Shown: in pieces, positions 23,501 through 34,451 of the stretch
How the letters are laid out: every line of letters begins with the position of its first letter
How positions within the stretch are numbered: position 1 is the first letter of the stretch
Source of the DNA: Phialophora verrucosa
Taxonomy: Eukaryota > Ascomycota > Eurotiomycetes > Chaetothyriales > Herpotrichiellaceae
Direction: 5' to 3'
Assembly: GCA_002099365.1 (NCBI GenBank)
Contig: MSED01000014.1
Span: 1,798,001 to 1,862,000, forward strand
Length of the DNA: 64,000 bases
The notes under the pieces: model-generated
The model's database searches: none
What the model was told of the DNA's origin: nothing
What the model saw: only the letters and a program-made list of their open reading frames with translations
Translations under genes and position numbers: made by a program

Positions 23501-24184
23501 GGGAGCCGAACGATCGAAGGGCGGTTGGCACGAAATGGAAGGGGATAACAAACCCTCCGAGCGTCCAGGCAGCCGGGAATGTGTAGAATACGGCAGACGG
23601 TCGAATCGACACGAGAACCGTCCGACCGACAGCATAACGTAGGGACCGCCAGGCAGGGGCGTCATCAATCGGCCCAGAGTCACGGTGTTGCTGCTTTGAA
23701 CGAGCAGACCGACTGTCACTGAGCATAACGATTCATCAGCACAAGGACCCGCACCGCGACGCTTTCTCCATTAGGGTGGAGGAACCCTAAAGGCCGAAAG
23801 CACGACTGCACCGCCGGATCACCCAGCCCTGTTGACCAGGGGGGTGTGACCAGGGCCCCGGTCGTCTCTGACCCCTGCTAGTTCGGTGGAGTTTAGCAAG
23901 TACGCTCGGATTTCTGATGTGTAAGGCACCTACGATGCATAACACTCAGCACACCCAATGCCTATACAAAAGCACTCGTCTACCCTCCTTTCCAACCAGC
24001 CTCTTTTCTCTCCATCATCAGCACATCCAACAACACACAACAAGAACATTGATGAGACGTCTGGCCACAGCAAGCAACAACACCAGCACAGGACTTGGTA
24101 TACACAGTCCCAACCACTACCACCACCACTAGCGAGTCCCCACAGCAAGTGACTCAGAAATCACAACCAACAAAAACAATCAAG
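17588..24184. other. Gene-poor block of 6.6 kb
   Basis: No gene could be supported on either strand. Several open frames exceed 100 codons, including 244 codons at 21299-22033 and 243 at 19409-20140, but their translations are compositionally random, they overlap open frames on the other strand and they lack intron-exon logic. Notable content: five TACTCGTA/TACGAGTA octamers between 19465 and 20154, short CA runs near 19737 and 20680, and an ATGC microsatellite at 20197-20222. The right end (about 23.9-24.18 kb) is a CA-rich leader typical of a 5' UTR for the next gene. Confidence 0.5.
20197..20222. repeat. ATGC tetranucleotide microsatellite
   Basis: Six and a half uninterrupted ATGC units, which are self-complementary in pairs. 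The tract sits 43 bp from a TACTCGTA octamer in the gene-poor block. Confidence 0.95.
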
Positions 24185-24925
24185 ATGCCTTCCTCGGTGA
24201 CCTTCTCCGCTTCCACAGCGACCACCAAGGCTTCCACCCAATCCATCTACGCCCGACCTCAGAAGAAGCAGAAGATGAGCATCACGCAAACCTACTTCCT
24301 CGCCCACAGCGCCCGCGGCAAGCTCTCCAAGGAGGCTGCCCGGCCTGACCACGACCTCCGCCTGTTGGTGGGACACGCCAACATGCTCGACTCTCTGATG
24401 CTCGACCTTGCAACCGCCGAGCAGGAGCAGGAACGATGGTTCAACAACATTGTGAACGGTTCTCAGGAGGAGCAGGAGGAGGAGACACATCGACACGTCG
24501 AGACCATTGTGGAGGAGCCCGATCACGACTGGGAGGCCGAGGACGCAGCCAGCTCCGATGAAGAGTCCGAGGATGAGGAGAAGCCCAACACCAAGGTCAC
24601 CGCCATTGAAGTCGACTCGGACATGTCAGAAGATGATGACGAGGAGAACGATGAACTCACCCTCGTCCGAACCGCCTCCCGACACTCTCCGCCCGAACTC
24701 AGCCTCGACACCGATTCCGACTCAGATGACGAACAGATGCCACCCTCACCGCCCACCATGACCATCGAAGTGTTGAGCGAGAAGCAGAGACAAGCCATCG
24801 CCACGACCTCATTCTACGACGTCAAGGACAACACCTCGTTATCCCCGGAAGAGTCGGAAGCCTTTGAGCAAGAAGGCTTCTACCTCCCTTCAAGGCAACA
24901 GCCGACCATAATCGCTGCCTACTAG
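24185..24925 (+). CDS. Acidic fungal protein of unknown function
   Basis: A single exon of 246 codons starts at caagATGCC. The frame is open 90 bp further upstream, but this ATG has the best context and precedes protein-like sequence. The N-terminal third holds a conserved-looking basic to helical block (KKQKMSITQTYFLAHSARGK and then DHDLRLLVGHANMLDSLMLD). I associate it with a widespread, uncharacterised Pezizomycotina protein. The middle is strongly acidic (runs of Glu/Asp/Ser such as SSDEESEDEE and EDDDEENDE), and the C-terminus ends in SRQQPTIIAAY. No membrane segment or catalytic motif is visible. The acidic serine clusters look like CK2 sites. A nuclear or cytosolic adaptor is possible, but that is inference only. 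Confidence 0.85.
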   Translation: MPSSVTFSASTATTKASTQSIYARPQKKQKMSITQTYFLAHSARGKLSKEAARPDHDLRLLVGHANMLDSLMLDLATAEQEQERWFNNIVNGSQEEQEEETHRHVETIVEEPDHDWEAEDAASSDEESEDEEKPNTKVTAIEVDSDMSEDDDEENDELTLVRTASRHSPPELSLDTDSDSDDEQMPPSPPTMTIEVLSEKQRQAIATTSFYDVKDNTSLSPEESEAFEQEGFYLPSRQQPTIIAAY

Positions 24926-27889
24926 AGCAGGTTGATTGACCGCCCTTGAAACGACTCTTACCACATGTGATACCCCGGACGCGTTTTAGCGACATCTCAA
25001 CGGCATCTTGACGTCTTTACGAGCATGGTGTTTGGCATTCTACTCTTGTTCATTTCGGCGATTCAACAGACTGAATCAAAATGTATTCAACAGATGGGAA
25101 AATTTGGGAATGACAAAGTCAAGCAGGGAGAAAAGGAGAGCCAGGAAGTTGGGCCGGCATGGGAGATCGGAGAGGGAATGGAATCCGACCTCGTTGTCGA
25201 CCCAGTAGTCGTGGCTTCCATGCCAGCCTGGGGACGCAATTGGGAGGAGGACACCACCTCTCGAGAACTCTGACTGACCTATCTTTGGCTTTTGGTTTTC
25301 TTCACAATGACTGGAATCCACTCTACTAGTATGTACAATGGAACAGGCTAGTCAGATAGTTCTCCCTCTCGCGAGGTTGAGACATTTGACAATCAATTAT
25401 ATGACAGTGATCAAAACAATCTTCTACTTGAACATGCATCCATCGTGAAACATGAAACAATCAACAGTGTCTTTCATTCTTCTCTCTCAACCACCTGCAC
25501 CTGCACTTCGTCATGCGCGTGTTTGTGCTCGTTATACTCGACCTACGTCTTGTGCTGCGCTGTTCTGTGCGTGGACCAAACTTGTTGCCGACCCTTGTGC
25601 CGTCCAACAAATTCCCCGATCAACCAGCCTAATCATGATCACGATGGAGACTTCGGCACCGGGATTGACGCACAGAAAATCGTACTAATGTGTGTGCGGT
25701 GTACGAGTTACGAGTCCAGTGCCGTCGCTGTCTCGCGCGCATTTGCGGAGACTCCAAGGCGCCGTTCGGCTCAACTTTGCGGCCGAAAGAGCCCGAGGGG
25801 CCAGATTGCCCAGCACAAAAGTATGAGTGGTGCCTGCCTGGGCGCTCGGGCACTTTGGTTGGCTCTGGCCATACACAGTAATTACTCATTACACCTTGCA
25901 CTCACTCACTTTAGGCCTTCAGGGAGGTCAGGGCGTCGGGGAGTCTGGATTTCGGCCCCGGGGTGGTCAGCGAAGGGCTCCCTTCGTTTGATCCTTCTGG
26001 CCCTTTTCGTTCTCACCTGACCTTTCATTTCGCATGGACTGATTGAATGGCATTTCCACTAAACAAATTCCTCCGTAGTTCGGCTCGCACTGGGCCCTTT
26101 CTTCCGTCGACAGTATGGAGTCACAGTATTTGATTTTCGAAACCATGTTCAGGGCGAGGACGGACTAATTTCTAACCAGTGCATGGGGATTAATCAGAAT
26201 TTCCCACTCACCCACCCATCCAGCGTCCACAGTAAGCAATTAATGGCCACGGCGGGAGAAAAATCTAAAAAACCATGGCTTGCCTTACACCGTACACCGC
26301 ACTGGATGAATGAATGAATGACTGATCATCTGTGCATGTGCCTTTCTGCCTGTCTGTCTGCCTGCCTGGCCTCAACACACCCTAGAGCCACAGTGCAGTT
26401 CCGACGGATGAGGATTGCGCCAAGGGATTCACGATTTGTCGTCCAGCTTACGGAATATACCACACGGTCAGTGCTGGATCTAGAGACGGGTTTCCCAAGC
26501 AAGCCAAAAAAAAAGTTATCAAACCGAACGAGCGGACGTGGCGACCGTGAAGATCTCATCCAACCCGGACTTAACACCTCAATGCGAAAAGTTTTTGCAG
26601 TGGTCTCCCGGCTTTAAGGTTTGAGGTTTTGTAAGCTACGAGCTCGGTGTTTAACGGCGTCGACTTTGATTTTCAATCCAATCTCAGTCCCTAGTTCTTT
26701 TCGTCTTGCCTTGCTTTGGTCAACATTGATCATACAATCTATTCTCAACGACCGCCCCAGGTCGCGGGCCAACAGCAACGGCGGTCTCCCGCTGCTTGGT
26801 ACCCTCTGGTCAATCACCTCTACCAGAGGGTGCAAAGGCGCGGAGGTCCAGAGCGGCAGACATGACCATGCGTGCCTTTCGACCCCGTTCGAGTTTCATC
26901 TGACCACGAGGATGATCGGGATTTGCACCCACGGTACCTACCTCGTGAAGCCGTCGAACCACTCTCACGGGACGCACGCAACCTTTGCACTGGGTACGTA
27001 CTTCTGCTCAAACCCATACAAACCACACCGCAATACACCTCTATGTATCTCAATCGGGTCACTGGGCGGTGATCAGGCGGTTAGGCCGTCTCCCATGATC
27101 TCAAGTTCTTCGCCAGCAAATGTCCTCGACTGCAGGTCCGCAGTTGGCAGTGATCCAAGCCAAAGCCCACAAGCCCACAGTTTGGGATGCGGTCATCCTT
27201 TCCTACAGAGGCACATGTGAAGAGAAGAGACTTGAACGAGAGGAGCTGAGACTGATCCGGGTCCTATGAGCATGTGTGAGCGTGTTGTTGACCTTATCAG
27301 GCCTTGTAAGGCCCCTTCTTCTGACCCGAAGCGCTGGTCCATGGGAGGCCCAACGCCGTTTGGGGTCCAAAAGGACTGACAGGCTGGTACCTGTCTACAT
27401 AGCAGTGTGACTTACATAGGTATTCGGTATCTGTTTCCCCGTACAGTGGTGTGTACAGTACTGTGATGACTACTGGCTCCTGACGATGATCCTTTCGTTT
27501 GGAATCCCATCATGTACGGAAAACGAGTACGAGTCACGTACTCGTACTGTGTACTCGGTACCCTCTGTTCATTTGTTGAAACCCGCCGTTTCAGGCCTCT
27601 CAACAGCCCTTACTTATTTGCCTACGTACATATTAAGTCACTGTAACTCGACCGGTGCATGTACTCGTCCTGCTCCTTGCCGACCAACCCTGCTCGACCA
27701 TGTGTTTCACTTGCCCTGGCTCTCAAGCCAACGTGCGGTGAGTCGAGAAAGCGCACAGTGCACAGTGCAGTGCACAGCGCGAAGGACATCCGCCATGCCC
27801 ATGCCAGATGCACAAAGTCAGCCACAAACGGTCACATGTCCAACCGGGAAACTCGCTCTCGGCCGAAGCCTGGGCTCCTTCTTCCCTCC

Positions 27890-27912
27890 CCCTCCTCCTC
27901 CTCCTCCTCCTC
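27890..27912. repeat. CTC trinucleotide microsatellite
   Basis: About seven and a half CTC units in a pyrimidine-rich stretch, outside any supported gene. Confidence 0.9.
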
Positions 27913-30900
27913 GTCTCACGGATGACATGTCCGGGAGTCGATTGACGATCGACCGATCGACGATCATCGATCCCCTCAGTCAGAGGAACGATGACGGGGC
28001 ATCTTTTGGCGGGCTTGGCTACTGCCTGGTTGGGGCAATCGTCCTGCAACTGTCGTCGGCTTATCAAACAACCAAGACAACGGGCTCTGCGTGTCTGCGT
28101 CTGCACGTACTCGTACAGTAAGGTCTGCTACCTACCTATCTCCCTACCTACCTATCCATCTGCATTGCCGGCCGCAATTCTTGTCGAGTTGTACCCCGTG
28201 TCCCCTGTCCGTGTCTTGTGTCTGACTAATAAAACAGCGTGCAAAAGATATCCTACAGGGGAAACCCAGCGCCGGCCAGCTCGATTAATAACTACAGCGC
28301 ACCTACACCTGCACCTACTCGTTCGAGTAACCGCACTTCACTTCACTGCACTGCGCTGCACTGCATCCCGTGCGTACTGTGATTAACTCACTGACTAACC
28401 CCTTTGATACCAAAGCTTCAATCTAACTCGTACACTAACTCGGGTTTAAATCCAAACTCACATGGCTGACTGTTCCAACCTTCCAAGACTTTCATGCGAG
28501 GACATTGCATAATTCAGGTGCAGCAGCGCCGGGCACCAGCCAGCGCCAGCGCCAGCGGCAGCGGCAGCACGAGCAGGCGCAGGAGCAGGAGCAAGTGGTG
28601 GTGGTTTTGGTGGTGGTGGACGATTGGATTGGTTCGGGACCGCGTTCGTTCTTCGTTCACTATACCCTGACTGACTGATTCCTGATTGCTGATTCTCGTC
28701 GTTTTCCGCGGGGGGTTTGGTGGTGGTGGTGGTTACCCAATCAGCCACAAGTAGAGCCGGTAGAATGTTTTGTAATCGTGGTACGGGGGACGGGGCTCGT
28801 TACAGTTCAAATTACTTGTTGGGGGATGAATCCTTTCGAAGTGTATGGACTCGTATTGAGGATTCCTGCGCGGTAAGTACGAGTAGGTACAGTATTCCGT
28901 GGAGCGACCCAGCCACAGCCACAGCCACAGCCACGGTCACGGTAATGGTCATGGTCATGGCCAGCCTTGCTGTGGACTGTGTACATGTACGAGTATATGG
29001 TGTATGCTCTAGAAGATTACGGCGTATCGTGTTCGAGCATTCAACCAAGTAATTACCAGGTATATTTGACGTTTGAACTAGTCTCCATTACTGCTACGCG
29101 ACATCCAAGGTAGATCTTCTATAACCCTACCATAGTATCGCCTGGAAGAGTCAAGGGTGTAAGTGTGTTCTCCGAGGAAGGAACAAAGAAGTGATATGCA
29201 GCCTTGGAACAGAAGTCAACGATAACGACGGCTACTCAGCAGTGAGTCGCCGGACTGGGTGACTGCGTCGAAGATGATACGGCATGACGCGGATGGCGAC
29301 GATTCGTGTACAAATCTTCTCTCACTCGGCTGCCATGTTATGTACATTTGATTGCGAGGAGGGCAATTCACCAGCCGGGATGTCGTCCCTGTATCAAACG
29401 GGTCAGACATCTGGACCGAGTGCCTTCCGATAGTTGGGGGATGGAGGCTGCGCGATAGACGTCCAGCGCGTGGATTGACATAGTGGCGGGACAAGCCCGG
29501 TCAAAGAACTGAAGCTTGGACATCCGCCAGGCATTCGATATTTAGATCGAGTTCTTCCGGAAGAACGGAGTACGAGCCAAGAATCTTGACGACGTGACGA
29601 GTATGTAGTGAGGTCGACTCACCAAGTGGCCATTACGCAAGGGCGGTTGATCCCTTACACGGGCGAGCACAACCACGACCTTCTCCCTGGTCCTATCAAT
29701 CAGTTCGCAAGAGGAAATGAAAACTCTTCCTACAGAGTACTGTCCGTCACCGGACTATCGGACGCCGCGGCTGCAACATCTCGTCAGCTTAGTGTTGCGT
29801 TTAAATACTGTAGCTCGATGGAATCAACTGATGGCGCAAATTGCAGGTTGACCTCGTCATGATACTCCGGATCTTTTCACGTATCCTTCGTTGCGCACCG
29901 GTCATGCGACTTGTTCGTACAGTACGCATCTGCCAGGTGTCTCATGCAATGGGAACCGCCTGCACGCTCGGGGCTGCTCGGCTCGCGCCCCGTCTCCGCC
30001 ATTTACACATCTTCCTCAATACTGGCAGCGGGAGGCAGCCCGATCAGACAAACGCGAATGTAGAGCAAGTGTCCCGCCGAAGCGGACCGCAATGACCCGT
30101 ATCGGCACAGGGTACTGCAGAATGCCCCGAAGTGATAGAACGCGCCTAGTATGCATTGCCAACCAAGAAATGGTTCAATGTGGGAATGCACCACCTCCAT
30201 ACGAGATTGGTGAGATATGGATGACGACGGAGGATGACGACGAGCCCGGCGACGGAGACCGCTGGGAAGACAAACGGATCTCAGTATGTTCGCTTTTGTA
30301 TCGAGGTGTGGTTCGTTCTGGAAACGACGTACACAAAAGTGGAGGGCGGTCTGTTTCGACTTGGAAGAGCAAGTGTGGGTGGCATGATTCGCAAGGTCAA
30401 TCTGTCGGCGCAGGTGTAGTCGCGAGATCAGATTTGGCAAGACTTCTGAAAAGGCGTTGCAGGGAAGACGGTTTGTTCTAGTAGTGAGTCAGTTGCATAT
30501 ATCTGAGTCATTACCTTTGAATGTCCATCGAATTCGCTGCTGAGGTTGTGGCTGGCGCTCGAGATCACCTGCGATAAGGTGGAGAGATCGGATCATACTT
30601 GTTATGTGCGTACATATCACGTACAACGGCCTAATGTCAGTTGGGGGGGCTACCAAGTGACAGATGGCGTTGGATGTCCTGGCACTCCTGGTTAACCTTG
30701 AGTGCAAGGAAACCGCAGGGGAATCCACGCCACCAGGCTACGAGGCTGAGTTCGAATACGGTGGATCGCTCTTAGCAGCGCAAGGAAGAGATGCGACATT
30801 CTACTGCTGAGAGAAACTCCAAAGACCGGCGTTCAGAGACAGTCAATGCTACTGGCTTCGTTGACCACAAGCTCCTGCAAATGAAGTTATCCCGTCTAGT

Positions 30901-31104
30901 TGAGATCAATGTACAAGCATCAGTATGGCTAACACGTAGTTTCTGCCGAAGGTGATCCTGCCTGCCTTCGTTTGCGCTTCTGTTTCTCAGCGTCTGCTAG
31001 CTTTTGCCTCCTCTTCTCTTCTCTAGTCTTCTAACAGATTGCAAGAGAGTAGTTTCGCATTTCCCTTGTGGTGCGAGATCTGTACAAAGTAGATTGATGC
31101 GAGG

Positions 31105-31365
31105 CTAGCCCACGGGACAAATAAAGCCATTGCGAACCTCGCCGAGCATTGACTCGAAACTCCTCAGAGCAGAACTCAGGCAGGTATTGTGTAGCCAGGA
31201 CGGAGGATGGCGGACCTCTCTGAATAATCCCGAAATCTGCCAGTTCTTGTTCTTGGGATGCCGCTTCAGAGTCCCTGAAGCAAAGATGGCAGCCCACCAC
31301 CGTGCGGCATCGTGCATAATCAGACCCAAATCCACGTGGACCGCATAAGAGCCGGCGTATTGTTC
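31105..31365 (-). CDS. Candidate unrecognised exon or gene relic
   Basis: On the minus strand, the frame after a plausible acceptor (acagttcag) reads QWEQYAGSYAVHVDLGLIM and then HDAARWWAAIF, PKNKNWQISGLF and SSALRSFESMLGEV to a stop at 31105. The density of Trp, Tyr and aliphatic residues is more protein-like than the surrounding noise. Short protein-like pieces also occur upstream on the same strand (for example MAEVQDSRANLDRMEYAMAT near 31460), but I could not join them with consistent phases. It may be a decayed gene or a multi-intron gene that I failed to assemble. Confidence 0.25.
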   Translation of the reverse strand, partial: EQYAGSYAVHVDLGLIMHDAARWWAAIFASGTLKRHPKNKNWQISGLFREVRHPPSWLHNTCLSSALRSFESMLGEVRNGFICPVG

Positions 31366-31848
31366 CCATTGCTGAACTGTGCGACGTCGGCGAGATAATC
31401 AGTCCTCCCAGATGTGAAGCGTAAGCAGTCGAAGTCGACTCAACGAGTGGCCATGGCGTACTCCATACGATCCAAGTTGGCTCGCGAGTCCTGAACCTCT
31501 GCCATAATCCAGAAAGCTAGGATGCGACCAAAGATGCCTGCAGTCACATATAACGACCATGTACATCAGATACTTGCGAAAGTCTACGCGCCTGTTGCTT
31601 CCTAGCTCCAGCAGACTCTTGCATCTCTGGCATCCGTCTCCCAGTGGTAGAAAAGCAGAAGGGCTGAGTGCAGGCGAGTGAACGGTGAGTTGAGTGAGAG
31701 TGACTAGTTTCAAAGCAGCACAAGTAGCTTGCGCCGCCAAGCCTGTTATCTCCGAGGTTCTACCAGCCTCGCCTGCAAGCTTCTTCGTCGTCACTCTCTC
31801 CTCATTAGTTTCGTTAAGTAGTCTGCGAATTGTCGGCAATCCGCAATA

Positions 31849-32502
31849 ATGTCCTCGAAAAAGGATATGCGACGGGCGGATCTCAGTGAGTCGATTCTCA
31901 CAACTCTTAGGATCAAGAATTGCTCACGGGACGGCGCTCAGTCATTCCATATACCGAACCAAAAGATGAAAAGCCCTCCGATTTCAGCTCAACCATCACC
32001 AGTACCATGCCTATGGCTGCTGTAAGTGCTCTTGTATGGTACAAGGTGCGACAATGCTGACCACTGGGCCACAGATGTTCACAAGAAATAGGTAAGAAGC
32101 AGCATTCTAGACGTCATTGCATATAGCTAACAGCAACATCAGGATTCTTGGATGGTAAGGAATTGTAACTGGAATGCGTGTCGTGGATTGACAGGATCAG
32201 GTTCTCGCTGATGACTGCTCTTCTGAACTGGCTGGGAGAGACTCCAGCGCAGAAGTCAAGTCCTACCGGGACTCCAGGATACCTCTCTTTTGGGATGGCA
32301 GGTATGTGACGTGTCGTCCTTACACTTTGATCCTACGGCTAATTACCTTGGTAGTCCTCGCTGTCGGTGTTGTATGTACTGGTCACAGCCAGTGTTTGGA
32401 AGAGCTACTGATTTGTGGATGCAGACATACATGCCTTTGTTTCTGCCACCACCGCCGAATGCAAGGGGGCCTGCTGCAGCACCGGCGGCCGCTGCGACGT
32501 AG
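31849..32502 (+). CDS. Asterix homologue (UPF0139), PAT-complex ER membrane protein, seven exons
   Basis: Small ER membrane protein. In animals Asterix pairs with CCDC47 in the PAT complex, which shields polar transmembrane segments during membrane-protein insertion. Exons: 31849-31885, 31942-32021, 32075-32091, 32143-32154, 32195-32301, 32355-32371, 32425-32502. They sum to 348 nt (115 residues), with every phase and GT-AG pair consistent. The assembled protein starts MSSKKDMRRADLIIPYTEP, contains the family signature MAAMFTRNRILGWIRFSL followed by LLNWLGETPAQ, has the hydrophobic stretch YLSFGMAVLAVGVTYMPLF and ends PLFLPPPP then an Ala/Pro tail. Exons 3, 4 and 6 are only 17, 12 and 17 nt long, so simple frame scanning misses the gene. 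The signature is split across exons 2-5, which strengthens the model. Confidence 0.92.
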
Positions 32503-32984
32503 TGTTAGTGATCCCAGTCTTGAGATGTATGAGCTGGAAGTGGGCAAAGGGCTGGATATCGGTACGACTCTCAGGTGTTGCCTGTATCGCGTAGAGAGCC
32601 ACCCTGTATGCCGCCAAAGAGGACCGTTGGACAGCCTGTATAATTAACACTGATCCATTTGTCCACTAACTTGGTTCGAGTTATTACGTAGAAGCCTCAT
32701 GGCACTGTCACATGCCGTTGCCCCCAGAGTGACGGCTGTTTCGGCTCTGATGGTTCCATTGGTGGTTCAATTGCAGGTGCCACTGCGGCTTGGCGGCCTG
32801 GCCTGCGGCGAATTCCCCCGCCCCTTCGCTTTCTTTCTCTCATTCAAACACACACTCTCAACAGCAAACAGATTGACTCTCCACTCCAACGAACAATCGT
32901 CTTTGCGACTACAGCTTCTATCCCTCTATTTCTCAACGCCAGATCACTTTTCAAGCCCAACCGTTCCCCGGAACCGACGAGTTT
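32503..32984. other. Intergenic between Asterix and eIF1
   Basis: A 482-bp region holding the Asterix 3' UTR and the eIF1 promoter with a CT/CA-rich 5' leader (about 32820-32984). No additional gene is visible. Confidence 0.6.
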
Positions 32985-32988
32985 ATGT
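32979..32988 (+). promoter_or_regulatory. Weak start-codon context of eIF1
   Basis: The start reads GTTTATGTC, with T at -3 instead of the A found before most genes here (BBP atcaagATG, MIX17 caaaaATG). Poor context at the eIF1 start is a known autoregulatory device: high eIF1 raises stringency and lowers its own initiation. Confidence 0.6.
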
Positions 32989-33650
32989 CAACTATCCAAA
33001 ACCTCAAAACCTTTGGTAAGCCCAACCCCTCTTTCAGCTCACCCCTCGCCACCGTTGCCGCCATCGACCCCAACGCCAAACCCTCACACCATCGCGTACC
33101 TTGTGCGAAGGTACCCTCGAGACGCCGTCTGCGAGCATATTATCGTGGCACTATCGACGAGTCGCATTTCGATTTTCGCACGTCAGGCTGAGATGGAGTG
33201 GTTCATGACTCACGGCTGACTTGCTTTGTCTGACAGACCCCTTCGCGGAGGCCGACGACGACACTGGGGAAGCGAAGCAATCCCAGAACTACATCCACAT
33301 TCGTATCCAGCAGCGAAATGGTCGTAAGACTTTGACAACCGTCCAAGGTCTTCCTAAGAAGTTCGACCAGAAGAAAATCCTCAAGGTCATCAAGAAGAAG
33401 TTTGGTATGTTGGAGCGTCGCAAGAGAACGGGCATACATGACTGACAAGAGCTAGCTTGCAATGGCACAATCGTCACGGACAGTGAGATGGGCGAGGTGA
33501 TCCAACTTCAGGGTGATCAGCGCAAAGATGTTCAAGAGTTCTTGGTCGCAAAAGATGGCCTCGAGCTTGACGCCAAGACTATCAAGGTAGGCACGCATTC
33601 TGGGTCAGAAAGGCAGTCCACTAATGCGTCGACAGGTCCACGGGTTCTAA
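32985..33650 (+). CDS. SUI1: Translation initiation factor eIF1 (SUI1)
   Basis: Binds the 40S subunit near the P site and enforces start-codon selection. Exons: 32985-33015, 33237-33404, 33456-33586, 33636-33650, 114 residues, the usual eIF1 length. The assembled sequence starts MSTIQNLKTFDPFAEADDD. It contains the SUI1 fold motifs IHIRIQQRNGRKTLTTVQGL, KKFDQKKILKVIKKKFACNG and then LQGDQRKDVQEFL, and ends KTIKVHGF. The last exon encodes only VHGF and the stop. The first intron is 221 nt, long for this window. The context before ATG is poor (TTT), as in other eukaryotic eIF1 genes, which suggests conserved autoregulation. It is followed 0.8 kb later by EOS1 on the same strand. Confidence 0.97.
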
Positions 33651-34451
33651 ACGCTTCAGCCGATATCCTGTGCTATCCTGCTCGACAATCGAGGACAGAT
33701 AGAAGTTATCGACCGACAAGAATCACCTTTCTTCTACGATTACTTCTGGCCTATTCGTCTTCGCTGGTCGATGCAGCGGCCACATTACGATAGCATTTTC
33801 GGGATACGATACGGTTATGCGCTTATGATACCCACGATAGAAGTTCACTTCGGTACCAGGCATGGGAGGGATGGTGTCGGGAACTGCGGTTACGGCGGCA
33901 GAGGCAGTCCAAATAGCAGGGCGCTATCAGCGTCTACGCTCGACGTGCCAGGGACGGACTGGTTTCTCTCGTTGATGTTACCAGTCCTGGTTACTAGTTT
34001 GCAACTATGAATTGCCGCAAACAGAGTGTTTATTCACAGTTTGGAGGTGCTCCTCTCAGTCTTGAATCCAAGCGTCTGCGGATGCCGTGCATGCGTGTGA
34101 AGACTTTCCGAATCCAGAACATCCAAGCGTTGCGGCTGAGAATCCTCGTCAAGTCCATTCCCGAGTCCCGGGCGATGGGCTGAAGATTGCGGCCAAGAAT
34201 CCGGGGAAAGTGGGAGCCAGCCTGAAACGCTATCTGATTCGACGAAACGTGAGTGAAGTTTGAGCCAAGTCACTTCATGACACCTAAGACGGTCACGCGC
34301 CTCACTTCAGCCCAGCTCTTTGCCTCGATACTCGTGTCCGTTCGACTCAAATCTCTGTAGTATAGGCGATAATTGCTCAAGCGGTCGCGTGTAGAAGAGA
34401 GGAAGCAACACCGTGCCCCGGCACCGCGACAAGGCCATGCAGCCGCCATAG
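33651..34451. other. Intergenic between eIF1 and EOS1
   Basis: No recognisable gene. The missing first exon and start codon of EOS1 probably lie near the right end, but I could not identify them; the ATG at about 34434 reads only MQPP before a stop. Confidence 0.45.

Larger units (their letters stand above)
24926..31848. other. Gene-poor block of 6.9 kb
   Basis: No gene is supported except a weak candidate on the minus strand at 31105-31365. It holds simple repeats (CTC at 27890-27912, GCCAGC and GGTGGT tracts at 28540-28620 and 28715-28735, CACAGC at 28911-28935), a GATCGA-rich palindromic patch at 27938-27972, and octamers TACTCGTA/TACGAGTA at 27539, 28108, 28878 and 28988. The open frame at 26621-27220 lacks an ATG start and protein-like content. 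Confidence 0.5.

Noticed and set aside
26621..27220. 199-codon plus-strand open frame
   Set aside because: No ATG at the start, and the translation looks like non-coding sequence.
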